Of a stretch of 64,000 nucleotides of DNA, positions 34,082 through 44,794 are shown piece by piece; position 1 is the stretch's first letter, and every line of letters starts with the position of its first letter. This stretch comes from Acanthosepion pharaonis (lineage: Eukaryota; Mollusca; Cephalopoda; Sepiida; Sepiidae), in assembly GCA_903632075.3 (NCBI GenBank), contig CAHIKZ030005207.1, positions 1,356,001 to 1,420,000 of the forward strand. The letters are read 5' to 3'. The notes under the pieces were generated by a model. The model did not search any database. It was not told the DNA's origin and saw nothing but the letters and a program-made list of their open reading frames with translations. A program made the translations under genes and the position numbers.

Positions 34082-34318
34082 TTTGAGTAACGTTTGTTTT
34101 GCAGGGAGGTGCGTAAACAGAATGAATTAAATCTACCAATCTATGGATTTGAGGGAAATTGTCCCGCTCTGGCAGTTTTTGAATCTGTGTTCCCTTTTCT
34201 AATGAAACCGCCGTCTGATCTCGCATGCTTTAGACAACTAAACAACAACGTTCAGTTAAGGTTGTCGTTACCGTGGCTGTTTTTTATACAATTATTTAAT
34301 ATATTTTCTGTTTATATA

Positions 34319-34473
34319 CAGTGTAACCCGGATATAAGAGAGATTTTCTCTGGTCCCAAATTAGAGCCTGTGTTAATGTATATAAAATAAATCAAACCCG
34401 GATATAAGAGAAACCCGGATATAAGAGACTTCTTCTCCGGTCCCGACAACTCTCTTATATCCGGGTTACACTG
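34319..34473. mobile_element. Pogo-like MITE, 155 bp
   Basis: Ends CAGTGTAACCCGGATATAAG and its exact complement are flanked by TA at 34317-34318 and 34474-34475. CAGT termini with TA duplication are typical of the pogo/Tigger branch. The inner sequence repeats ACCCGGATATAAGAG twice more in tandem (34398-34425), extending the arm. No ORF. Confidence 0.8.
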
Positions 34474-34476
34474 TAT

Positions 34477-34733
34477 TATGAAATGGACAAAGTCCGACAA
34501 TTATTTTAAGACATTTTTATGTTTATACATTCTTTTTTATAGATACAAATATTTAAGTAAATGCTCTGTTTATAATAAACAGTATTAAATATGTCGGAGG
34601 ACTAATATTTTCTGTGAAAATTTCTCGGACATTCGGAGCATTTACTAAAATATTTGTATCGATAGAAAGAATGTATAAACATAAAAATAATCTTAAAATA
34701 ATTGTCGGATTTTGCCCATTTCATAATGCGTGA
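34477..34733. mobile_element. R3 element, copy C, internally deleted
   Basis: Both arms are present (AATGGACAAAGTCCGACAAT at 34482 and the complement near 34700). The centre keeps the hairpin-side sequence ATGTCGGAGGA...TTTCTCGGACATTC found beside the tRNA in copy A, but most of the tRNA-like core is gone. It abuts the pogo-like MITE. Confidence 0.7.
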
Positions 34734-34999
34734 CGTCATATATATATATATATATCTTTTTTTCTATCGTGGAGATTTTTGCCGTTTAAGTAGGGTCCAA
34801 ATAGCATGATGAGAAGCCACGTATACTTTCTTAATATGTATATATAGAAAAAGTTTCAAATTAAAAAATAATAATGTTTTATTTTATGAAAGTATTTATT
34901 TATTTATATATATATTTGATATTTCAAATTGTCCTCAATTTTTCATCAGAAATAACTGTTACAAATAAATTAAAATTACTGTTTGTTAGCAAGTAGCGT

Positions 35000-35003
<4 letters not shown>

Positions 35004-35063
<60 letters not shown>

Positions 35064-35070
35064 TGTGTGT
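35004..35070. repeat. (TA)n(GT)n microsatellite
   Basis: TA dinucleotides to 35060 and then a short GT run. Confidence 0.95.
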
Positions 35071-35104
35071 ATTTAGACAGCATTTTTTCATTAATGCATG
35101 TTTC

Positions 35105-35430
35105 GTTAAATAATATAGACAGGTTTTGTCTATTTTTTTCAAGTAAATTAAACTGTTTATAAACAGTAATTCGGACTTTGCTAACCAGACGCTTCTTTGT
35201 GGCTGAATGGTAACAGCCCGTTAGATCAAATGACGGTTCCCATGAAGGTTACGGGTTCGATTCGTGTCGAAATGTTCGAGAATTTTTTACGAAATTTCTC
35301 GAACATTCTATAATTAATACTCTTTAATTAAAAAGACAGAGCTTTAATTAAATAAATTATATCTATAAAAATAACGTATAAACAGAAAATATATTAAATA
35401 ATTGTCGGACTTAATCAATTCTATAAATGA
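35105..35430. mobile_element. R3 element, copy D (third tRNA-like core)
   Basis: Order: degraded left arm with TATAGACAGGTTTTGTC, palindrome around CTGTTTATAAACAG, tRNA-like module (35188-35269, plus strand), a 12-bp perfect hairpin (35271-35282 with 35296-35307), then the right arm ending AATAATTGTCGGACTTAATC. It has the same overall plan as copy A with diverged sequence. Confidence 0.65.
35188..35269 (+). tRNA. tRNA-like sequence (possible type II tRNA relic)
   Basis: Acceptor ends GACGC/GTGTC pair over five positions (one G-U). The A-box-like TGGCTGAATGG is followed by an anticodon arm CGTTA/TGACG with loop GATCAAA, a long variable region and B box GGGTTCGATTCG. Better preserved than the other two, but the T stem has a mismatch. 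Confidence 0.5.
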
Positions 35431-35469
35431 TCGATTTTTCTCGATCGATCATTTCTGCTCACGAAACAT

Positions 35470-35652
35470 TTTAACATAAAATATAAACAAAATACAAAAT
35501 ATATTAAATAATTGTCGGACTTAATCCATTTCATGTCTTATCATTGTTTACGTTAAGATAAACGGTAAACGTAATTAATACTGTTTAATTAAAAAAAAAC
35601 ACGGCATTTACTTAAATTATATCTTTTAAAAATAACGTATAAACTGAAAATA

Positions 35653-35690
<38 letters not shown>
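35470..35690. mobile_element. R3 arm fragment E ended by (TA)n
   Basis: Repeats AATATATTAAATAATTGTCG and CATTTCATGTC, then AATAACGTATAAACTGAAAA, before running into (TA)n at 35656-35690. Confidence 0.55.
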
Positions 35691-35694
<4 letters not shown>

Positions 35695-35695
<1 letters not shown>

Positions 35696-36464
35696 TGAGG
35701 TATTACATCGGTGATCACCTTTTCGTCTTTTTTCCCCACCTTTGAAAATACCAGGTGATTAATTTCTGTGAAAATTCCTGCGATTAAAAATTATTATTCT
35801 GCATAATTCTATTAGGACTCTTGTTTTCATCTTGGTTGCTGGAGTCACAATCTTTCGATTATTGTACTCACCAGAGTAACGTCCAAATGTTTATTGTGCT
35901 CCGTTAACCTTATAGCGATTTCGAACTGAACTATTTTTATGTCGTAATTTATGTACAATGTCCACGTCTCGTATTCTTGTGTACCAAATACAAATGCTGG
36001 CAGGATTAAATTATTTCCTTCAATGATCCCACACCCCATCCCCACCCGTCACAGTGTTTATTTGGTACGGCACATTTATTATTTTTGAATTTTCTTCACG
36101 GCGCGCTTATTTTATGCAACGTTTATTAGAATTATATAAACAATTCCCGGAACGTTTATTTGAACCGGTACGCTTATTTTAAAAATTCCCACCAGCATTA
36201 CTATTGACGATGGCACGTATATTTGAAAAAAAGAGTATCGCTTAATTCTTGTTAGTTTCTCGTGATAATTCTGCTTTGTTTCTCTTTATTTTGATTTACC
36301 AAACGGAAGTATTAGACTTTGTTTGATTGAACTCCTGATAACGACCTTAATTGATATATTTTACTGCTGCTTTCATCTGCTACAGCACTGCCATACAGGA
36401 GACTTTCTGGGTTAAGCAGTGCACTCTGGTTTAGTTGGAAAACGCAAAGTGGCATCACAAGACC
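35695..36464. other. Unassigned tract
   Basis: 36050-36180 has several copies of a CGTTTATT/ACGCTTATT phrase in a C/G-poor background, possibly a decayed pogo-like element. No gene. Confidence 0.3.
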
Positions 36465-36740
36465 GAATTAAGAACTAAACACTTACGTTAAGAATCGGGA
36501 AGAAACAACTGAAATTCTTTGGATACATAATGGGGGAGGAGGACTCCAGAAGCTTAACTATCACGATGCATATTGAAGAGGAAGGAAGCGAGACACTTAC
36601 CTGACGAGCCGGTGTGAACGGATGACGGAGAGGGAGCAAAAGAAGAAAAACATTTGAGAACCACAAGGGATAGGAAATTTTGGAGTGCCATGATCACCCA
36701 TGTCCTAAAGGGACGCGGTACAGAAGAAGAATACTAGTTA
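36465..36740 (+). mobile_element. LINE C-terminal fragment
   Basis: Plus-strand frames give IGKKQLKFFGYIMGEEDSRSL, then FENH and EILECHDHPCPKG. These are equivalent to the KRQLKFLGHIMRKEGLENL...KLWRAMIAHVLKG ending of the dominant LINE. Stops are present. Confidence 0.65.
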
Positions 36741-37720
36741 CGTCCTTTAGCATGTTCTACGGCATTAAAACAATTTCTCCCGTTGACTGAATAGTTTCTC
36801 CAGAAGTTTAACAAATGTGAGAGATATCTGAAGATGGCCGTAGAATAAAACTGCTGAATGCGGCAAAAACCCAAATATTTAGGCACAAATCTGAATCACT
36901 CGGTGTATAATAATTGACTAGCCCGGATCTGTAAACGTATCGTTGTTTGTAATATTAAACATTGATTTTTCTGCTAGATATCATTACATATGTCCTTGTC
37001 TAAATTCCTTGAATTTTCTCTGAATCTTTAAAATCTTGCAGAAATGCCAAAAATAGACTTTTCTGTCGCCATCTAAAATCTTTTTAAAAATATATCGGTA
37101 AAAAAATTGATTCTTTTGAAAAATTGCTGAATTTGGATCCACACGCGTGAAAAAGAAAACATTTGATTCAATCGATAGCATACTTTTGATGCACAAGAAA
37201 AAAAATCTAGTTTTCTTTAATTCAAGATTAATTTTGGAAAATGCCCAGCTTTACTAAAAATTGTTTACGTTTCGTCTTTAATTTCAAACAGTTTGCTTGT
37301 TTGTTTATTTATTAAATTTTCCCGTCCCCCCGAACTTGTTAAAACCACCCCGTTTATTAATATGGCAGTTTTTCACCTTTTAAATGATTTTCCGACCCGT
37401 TTATTGCATATTAAGAAAAATTCGACCCCCGCAATCATTAAGAGCCCATTTATATGAAGCATCTAAGAGTACTTCCTTAAAGGAAAATTTAATATTTGTT
37501 TAATTTCATTACCTAAAGCATTTTCATTATTAATTTTCTACTACTTTTTCTTTCATTTTATTTTTGTTTTTATTATAACTCTCAGATTGTTTTAATTTTT
37601 ACGATTGTTTTGATATTTAAAAAAAAAAATGTGATTTGCTTGTTTGTCAGATAATTTCATGGATGCGATATTTAATATATGCACTTAGCTACTGGGTTAA
37701 ACTTGACATTTATTAGGCTA
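36741..37720. other. Unassigned tract with one hammerhead-like motif
   Basis: Contains the motif at 36828-36869. The remainder is AT-rich with runs such as CCGTCCCCCC at 37322. No gene. Confidence 0.35.
36828..36869 (+). ncRNA. Hammerhead-like motif, separate family
   Basis: CTGAAGA, one U, a GCCG/CGGC stem enclosing about 22 nt, then AAAAAC where GAAAC is expected. The right-hand core is mutated. Confidence 0.25.
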
Positions 37721-37721
37721 G

Positions 37722-37852
37722 AGCGAGTTCAATTCTCATTGGTTGAATCTCGGAGTTCGAATATGAGCTAGATCGATTCTCATTGGTTGAAAATGGGAGT
37801 TCGAATATGAGCAAGTTCGATTCCCATTGGTTCAATCTATTCGAAAAAGTTT
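37722..37852. repeat. 44-bp tandem repeat, about 3 units
   Basis: CATTGGTT(G/C)A starts at 37737, 37781 and 37825, exactly 44 bp apart. The intervening GAGTTCGAATATGAGC is shared. Each unit has one inverted CCAAT box (ATTGG). Confidence 0.85.
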
Positions 37853-37924
37853 AGACAATGTTTATGTATCACGTTTCTCATTCAGGCTGACATTTTTAAC
37901 ATAATATTTGATATTTATTTCTAG

Positions 37925-38310
37925 GTACCCTCAAACTTCATGACGTGGGTGATTATGAATCTCCACAATTTCCTGTCCTTTATAGCCATAAGTAAATTTT
38001 CTTTTTGTTACCTCCCCTAATATCTGTACTGCAAACCATTTGCATGAGCTCGTTAGGTAGTTTATGCACCGCTTTCCTCTCTCTCCTTCATAATGTCCTG
38101 TGAGTGTCAAATTATCCAAACCTTCTTTCCCCATTACATTTCCTAGAAATTTCAACTGTCTCTTTCTGATGTTAATATAAGTTTTTTTTTGTTTCACTTT
38201 TCATGCAAACTTCATCATTACATGCTCTGTCCACTGTATTCTCTTCATCCTTTTGTAGAAACACATTTCTGTTACCTCATGGCTCTTTTTCATTTGTGAA
38301 GAGATTGTCC
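37925..38310 (-). mobile_element. LINE C-terminal fragment
   Basis: The minus strand encodes EMCFYKRMKRIQWTEHV, then INIRKRQLKFLGNVMGKEGL, NLTLTGHYEGERGKR and QEIVEIHNHPRHEV. It matches the dominant LINE ending with one frameshift near 38200 and is the best-preserved 3' fragment. Confidence 0.8.
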
Positions 38311-39764
38311 AGCATCATGAGCGAGCTTAAATGCCGGCCGATAAGACGGCTTTTAAGATACTTTTAAATATGTTTGCTTTTTTAACCTCCTGTCTTCCTT
38401 TCAAAGCACAACTTTAAAGTAGCCAACTAAGAGGCCAAAGCTAATTTTCAAGACACATGGATCCGGATGGTTCAAATCGTTGTTGATAGAAAGAAGTCGA
38501 GTTCGGGTTCAATTACAATACACAAATTGATCTTTTGCTGTTCGTCATCTCCTAATGTGCGACATGAAGTTGATGATTAAGGAAAGGAAGACAATCGCTT
38601 TTTATTTGGTGACACTTTTTCGATCGGTCTCTGTTTGACGGAAGTGACAAACCGGTGTTGTCAAAATCAATTAGGATGACTGCAAATGGTAATTGAACAG
38701 GTGGGAAGGTCGAAACCAAGGTGAGAATGAAGATCATTTATATTTTTCTGGCGTTTAGTTTCTCATCTTGTTTTTGTTTTGCTATCTATTATGTTTTATT
38801 TGCTTATATATTGTTTCAAAACAAGAATACGCGATACACATTTATATATAATTTACTTAGACTAAACGAGGCCGTTAAGAAATAACAATTGGTATAGTAC
38901 AATTTTGAAAACGGAGAAAATTTGTTTTCAAATTCAACCATTGAAATCCTGGCTTTATCATAGTTACTTCCTACCAATGCGAACCCATCTATTTTAGCAA
39001 CAATCAGATCTGTAGATCGTTACCAGCTTAGTCTTATTAGCACATTATTGTAAACCGTAAAATCCAATATTATTTCTAAAAATAAAAATGAAATTCCGGT
39101 ATTAATTGTATTTTTTTAATTCAGTATAAATTATGTTTCTATCTAAAAAAAAAAATATATATATATATTGATGCTAACTGTATCATTGTCGGACGCTGAG
39201 TATCTATAGTTACTTGCATATTTTCAATATTTAACTTTTATAAAATACACTGAAACACATTCTGTTTCAGTGTATATCCCAACTAGCACGGGACATTTTT
39301 GCAACGTTGCAGATATGAGGTCCATTCCAGAAGTTTGGAGTCCTTTTTTTAGGAGAGACAGTTATAACTGTCTTAGATTATTGTAATATTAGTATATATA
39401 TCTAATAAGCTGACCTACCAATTTTGATTATCCCAAATTGAAGGAGACGGCTGTAACATCTCTTTGAACATACCCTACTAAACACTGCTTGTCACGGCTG
39501 ACTAGTTGGTAGAATACAGTCGGGACTGTAATCTAGACGATATAGAAGCTCGCTATACGAGTTCTGTGTTAAACTGGGCAAAAACGTTACAGAAACCAGT
39601 GAAATACTCCAGACTGCTTATGGGTTAATTTGTATGAGCCAAATATGTTTTTCGCTGATATAAAACATTCATGGACTGTAATAAGGAAATGAGACAATGA
39701 AAGATGTGGCAAGGAAAGGAACATCATAATATCAGAATTGGTTGAGGAACTTCGTCTTTTCTAT
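38311..39764. other. Unassigned tract with a perfect 13-bp hairpin
   Basis: 39245-39257 pairs exactly with 39263-39275 around a 5-nt loop. A short (TA)n is at 39156. No gene was recognised. Confidence 0.45.
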
Positions 39765-40015
39765 ATTAATTGACCTTCGCTTGGAACTCAGATTCAGATC
39801 GAGAAATCGGAAAACCGAGTTCAAATTACTGTCTGTTTCGTAACATTCACTTACGCGCAAATACCCTACAGATTAAAGTATAAATCCATCTCCTCTCCCA
39901 GCTATGGGCTGAATGGTAGGACGTGTATCTGCAGACATTGTTACTTTCAAAAGATTGCTGATCCAAAATATTTTTCAACTTCAAATAACCAACAGTGTTG
40001 ATAAACCGTAAAAAA
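39765..40015 (+). mobile_element. SINE S1 with S2-type tail
   Basis: Contains GAGTTCAAATTACTG, TAACATTCACTTACGCGC, CCAGCTATGGGCTGAATGG and the tail TTCAACTTCAAATAACCAAC...GTTGATAAACCGTAAAA. The last phrase is the tail shared with S2. Confidence 0.65.
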
Positions 40016-40464
40016 AGCACATCTATCGATTGCGTAAAACTTAAGGGCCAGATATTGATTACATTGAAAATTGTCGACTGTACGAAGCGATATAGAAAAT
40101 ATTTCGACTCGGTCAACTTTCCTAAAATCAAACCAAATATCTGGATTCGTTTCAGAGCTGATGTGATTGCTTGTTTGCTTGCAGTAGCAGTAATCAGTGT
40201 TCGAATCGAAGTTAAAACAAGAATTTCAGATGTTATTTTTTCAAAGCAGTACAATCTTCCTAGACTTTATTTTATTCCGATTTGATTTTGTTCAGGATTA
40301 GGTTAATTATAAAAGGTCTTAGCGAGAAACATCCTTCTTGGAACTTGATGCTACAGAATCATAAAGAACTTTGCCACTTAAGAGAAACCTCATCACTTGG
40401 GAACTTCCAGCGACCGCAACAAATAAAATGAATTGCACATAGAACTCGAAGAGAAAATAACAAT
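40016..40464. other. Unassigned tract
   Basis: Open frames on both strands (39995-40285 plus; 39847-40254 minus) overlap the SINE and have no recognised domain. Confidence 0.3.
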
Positions 40465-40527
40465 GAAGATGTTGACTATTTACATTACTTGGACTGTTAT
40501 CCTCATCTTCATTGCCATATTCACAAC

Positions 40528-40560
40528 GTTTCGGCCGTTGTATGCTCCGGCCTTCTTCAG
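40528..40560 (-). ncRNA. Hammerhead-like core motif (F1, best conserved)
   Basis: CTGAAGA, extra A, GGCC/GGCC perfect stem with loop GGAGCATACAAC, GAAAC. The following ACGTTGTG and a GTC about 30 nt on are candidates for stem III and a cleavage triplet, but stem I is not convincing. Confidence 0.42.
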
Positions 40561-40641
40561 GTGATGGGAATTTCGAACCGAAATCTTTTTTTTTCTACAC
40601 CGGTGGACGAAATAAAGGGATCGGTTTGAAATTCTAATGAC

Positions 40642-40674
40642 CTGAAGAAAGCCGAAGCGTACAACGGCCGAAAC
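40642..40674 (+). ncRNA. Hammerhead-like core motif (F1 right arm)
   Basis: CTGAAGA and GAAAC are intact. The stem has one mismatch (AGCC against GGCC). Confidence 0.38.
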
Positions 40675-41039
40675 GTTGTAAATATGGTAATAAAGATGAG
40701 GATAACAGTCCGAATAATGTAAATAATCATAATATCTCATCTCAGAGATATAGATGGATATAGAAGATGTTGACATTCCACACGACAAAAATGTTAAGAA
40801 GGATACACTCATCAGTACTGGAAAGAGTAATAGCAGTTACTGAACTTGAGAAAGCTATTCTCTTGAAGAAAAAACAAAACAAAAATTTTATAAATTTAAA
40901 AGTCCTGACTGCTCAATCAATGAATGCCGAATTTTGTCGCCATATATGGAAACTGATAATATTAACATTGACAGATTATTTCTGTCTGAAAATTAACCGT
41001 ACTGGAAAGAGAGATATCTAATATATCTTGAGTGTATAA

Positions 41040-41345
41040 CTAATAAGAGAGTTGTGGCTGTTTCACCATGACAATGCCCTTGCTCACAATGCCCTGCGAA
41101 TCCGGCATTCCTAGCAGAGAAGAACGTGGCCGTATTGAAACAATCTCCCTCTTCACCTGATCTTGCTTCTTGTGAAATTTTAATTTTGCTCATGCTCAAA
41201 GGGACGTTTTTAAAGGCATGGAGGCCATCAAGAGGATCGTAATGACGGAGAATACCTGTATCCAAGAAGAATCCTACTAGCAGTTCATGGAAAAGTGCAC
41301 TTTTAGACTCGAGATGGACTCCTTTGAAGGGGAAACCATGTAGTT
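41040..41345 (+). mobile_element. Mariner transposase C-terminal fragment
   Basis: In three frames: LFHHDNALAHNALRIRH (second catalytic Asp kept), FLAEKNVAVLKQSPSSPDLASCEI (the third catalytic position, normally Asp in PCDFF, is Glu here), and GMEAIKRIVMTENTCIQEES followed by a stop. RLEMDSFEGE closes the fragment. It belongs to a different mariner lineage from 26384-27790. Confidence 0.8.
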
Positions 41346-41402
41346 TGTTGTTTGCAATTGAAGTGACATCAGTCCCGTTACTTTTCAGACACTCCCTCGC
41401 GC

Positions 41403-41405
<3 letters not shown>

Positions 41406-41446
<41 letters not shown>
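41406..41446. repeat. (TA)n microsatellite
   Basis: About 40 bp of TA, with short GA and CA runs after it. Confidence 0.95.
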
Positions 41447-41451
<5 letters not shown>

Positions 41452-41502
41452 CAGAGAGAGAGACACACACACACAAGTATGTAAATTACAATAACTAAAA
41501 TA

Positions 41503-41715
41503 CTATTCTTAAGAGTGCTCAGTACAGAGTAGAGCAAATATAATTTATTCAAAAATTATAACATAAATATGTTATAAAGGTCACTACAAAAATAGCCATT
41601 TTGTTTCAACACTTCTGGTGTCTTATTACTATAAGACACCAGAAGTGTTGAAAGAACTGTCTATTTTTATAGTGATTTTTTAACATGTTTATGTTATAAT
41701 TTTCGAATAAATTAT
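41503..41715. mobile_element. Palindromic element P5, copy 1
   Basis: The centre is a perfect 23-bp hairpin (41604-41626 with 41631-41653, loop TACT). Outer arms mirror TAACATAAATATGTTATAA-like and CACTACAAAAATAG-like sequence. A second, internally rearranged copy is at 49137-49385. The right end (AAATTATATCTATC) runs directly into the hexamer array. Confidence 0.75.
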
Positions 41716-42296
41716 ATCTATCTATCTCCATCTCCGTCTATATCCATCTCCATCTCCGTCTATATCCATCTCCGTCTATATCCATCTCCATCTATATCCA
41801 TCTCCATCTATATCCATCTCCATCTCCATCTATATCCATCTCCATCTATATCCATCTCCATCTATATCCATCTCCATCTCCATCTATATCTATCTCCATC
41901 TCCATCTATATCTATCTCCATCTATATCTATCTCCATCTCCATCTATCTCCATCTCCATCCATCTCCATCTATCTCCATCTCCATCTATCTCCATCTCCA
42001 TCTCCATCTATATCCATCTCCATCTATCTCTATCTCCATCTATCTCTATATCCATCTCCATCTATCTCTATATCCATCTCCATCTATCTCTATATCCATC
42101 TCCATCTATCTCTATCTCCATCTATATCCATCTCCATCTCCATCTATATCCATCTCCATCTCCATCCATCTCTATCTATCTCCATCTCCATCTATCTCCA
42201 TCTCCATCTATCTCCATCTCCATCTATCTCCATCTCCATCTATCTCCATCTCCATCTATCTCCATCTCTATCTATCTCCATCTATATCTATATGTA
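41706..42296. repeat. Hexamer array (CTCCAT / CTATAT / CTATCT)n
   Basis: About 590 bp of six-base units read on the plus strand mainly as ATCTCC, TATATC and ATCTAT. A higher-order 18-30 bp pattern is visible (for example CCATCTCCATCTATCT repeated near 42175-42260). It starts at the end of palindromic element P5 and grades into TA/TACA/CA at 42290-42330. Confidence 0.95.
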
Positions 42297-44516
42297 TATA
42301 TACATACATATACACACACACACACACACAAGAGAGAGATTCTCCTGAGAGACTATTTTGATAAAAGATTGATATATTGACTTATTGCTTCTTGATCAAG
42401 TTCTAATTTGACAATGGTCATTACTCTTTGCCCGGCCTATAAGAAAAGAAACTTTCCAATCTTTAACATCGATAACTAATACTTTGATGGCACCTTTATT
42501 TCCTAGTAGTACTTACATTTAAGGTTTTTTTTTTGTTTTTTTTTATGCGTCGTAATTCTTAAGTTTATAAATGAATAAACTTCTTGCAAGTTCCGCGACT
42601 GCAAAATATCTGTAGAGAATCTTTTGTTCCATTTGAGCTTAACAACTTTAACACAACATTGCAATAACAACCATCAATACGAATAAAGATCAATATTTAA
42701 AGAAGTAATAGGGTACAAATAAAAAAAGAATAATAATTAACAAGATTTTCTATTAAAACAGAAACTAAAAACTTAAACTAAAACAGAATTAAACGCATGA
42801 GAGCGTTATAGTCTCCTCTTCCCTGATTTTTTTTTTCATACTTTCCTACCATTTTCTATAGAATTTCTTCATAACCAAATCAAAATGGCCCATTATTTAT
42901 TTAAGGCAATGTCAGCGTAATGCACATGCCAACTTACTGAGGATCAAGAGTTATAATATTTTTTTCTTAATCCACTCTTTAAACATCTGGAGTTAGTGTT
43001 TGACATTTCGTTGAGACTATCACCATAGTATGTGTCTCCAAGCCTATTTTTTTCATACCTGTTTTCGTTTTTGACTTATGTGGAACCGTTTAATTCAAGA
43101 GACATTATCCTGCTCCTCGTATTTAACCGACTTTTAAAAATAAGATCGTTACCAACCGTTTCATCCCACAAACTAATCCACACCCAAACACCGACACAAT
43201 TTGCACAGGCTTGCTGTAATGGGTTGGTGAGCTGAAGCTGTCAATCATTCGTTATCATAGCGCTGCCTTTTGCCAAAACATTTTGTTATGGAGGAGCTTT
43301 AGGTGAAAGTTCCCACCCACACCAGGATGCGCACCCAAATCCCAATCGACCCAACACTATTCGCCCATAGCGACGTTTCTCGATGAACACTATCCATCAT
43401 AAACTGGCGAATTACCATTAGGGATAGTGGAGATGGTGACTGCAAACGACTGGAAGTGGCAGTTTGAAAAAGTTGGAATAGACAAAGTCGTGGTGTTGAC
43501 TATGGCTGCCAACAAATATTCAAAATGAAGGACAAGACTTACTCATTTTATGTCTTCGCTTGCGTTCTCTTAATCTTCCATTCTGCTTTTAACCAATACC
43601 GTGAAATGACAAAGAAGGCTGATGATCTAATTTTTGAGTTTGAATGCATAGGTCGAGGTTTGTAATACTCTTTATTTCATAGTGAAAATAAAAATGTATT
43701 TTCGTTTTTTAACAGATTATTACTCCAAAGTTAATTTTATGTACACAAAGACTGGCGCCATCATATTAAAACGTTTAGTCGCTTACTTATTTTAGTCCAT
43801 CATTTTACTTAAAATTATTGCCACGTGACGCAAACAATAGTATATTGTTTGAAAAAAAAATAGTTGTAAATAATCAGCATTGACTTTTTATAGCCATCTT
43901 CCACTTATATTATTGCCAACCAAGACCGTTATTACATTTTTGTAAGCTTTTATCAATTGAGGAGGATTTTAATAAAAAAAAAGACTTTGTTCGTTTCATT
44001 GTACACAAAATTGGCAGCAAATTTTTCGTACTGAATTATTTAATGTTATCTTCATCATCAGATGAACACTCGCCAATAAAAAAAAAACGTGCACGAGAAC
44101 CTGCAAAAACATTGCATTTTAAGGAGCAAAAATCAATTGAAATGTTGTAGGATATCGTAGCAGGTTGGGAATTAGCGGTAGACTGGTAAAGGGCAAAAGT
44201 TTTCTCTAAAGTCGACAAATTTGCATGTTAAATCTTACAAATAATTTTCATTTGTTTATAATTAATTTAAATTAATAATAAAGTTGCATCATTTAAAGTT
44301 CGTGATTTCTATTTAATGCTTTCAGCCTACTTTTATAAAGTTTAAAAACATTTAAGTAACACTATTCAATATACTGTTTCGATAAATTGTGAAATAAGTA
44401 GCGACGTAATCGTTTTAAGTACCGCGGTTAATGGAAATAAGTGGTGTGTGCAATTTCCTGCGTATTATTAATATTCTTATAAACATTTAGTTGTAGCTTT
44501 TTGTGTAGACGATATA
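42297..44516. other. Unassigned tract
   Basis: Starts with (TACA)n(CA)n to 42330. The rest has no recognised gene or repeat. 43250-43520 is somewhat G+C-richer, without a long open frame. Confidence 0.35.
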
Positions 44517-44790
44517 ATGGCGGATACAAGTGTTGAAATTATGGCGATTTTGAGGGATTATTTTGAACTGAATGCTCTCGGAATTCAGCAAGTGAAAGGA
44601 AATGAAACGGCACTTGACCATATTGGCAAATGGTTTAAGTGCTTTAAGGGAAATGACTTGTCTTTTGAACGAAAGACTGGAAGTGAACGATCATCATTTT
44701 TCAATTATGATTCTTTTAAAAATATCAGGTCGAGGATAACCCGGCCACTAGCAGATTCGAAAATTTTCAGAACAATAGTGTATTAGCAGT
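44517..44790 (+). mobile_element. Possible mariner-type transposase N-terminal fragment
   Basis: The frame MADTSVEIMAILRDYFELNA...ALDHIGKWFKCFKGNDLSF ends near GSERSSFFN. The spacing WFK.FK.GN.SFE...GSERSS recalls the WY.KF..GN.SLEDEPRSGRPS helix-turn-helix linker of mariner/SETMAR transposases. Resemblance is weak and the frame stops soon after. The next sequence is a LINE fragment. Confidence 0.35.
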
Positions 44791-44794
44791 CTTC

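Larger units (their letters stand above)
40477..40762. mobile_element. Fold-back element F1, compact copy with target duplication
   Basis: An inverted tail (40477-40565) and a forward tail (40642-40762) enclose a short remnant of the body with no tRNA-like head. The whole is flanked by perfect 12-bp repeats GAAGATGTTGAC at 40465-40476 and 40763-40774. The right tail continues past GTAAATAAT into ATAGATGGATATA. Confidence 0.8.

Noticed and set aside
39847..40254. 135-codon minus-strand ORF
   Set aside because: It overlaps a SINE and has no recognised domain or codon signal.
41706..42296. Possible CRISPR-like array
   Set aside because: The units are six bases long with no spacers, so it is a simple satellite.
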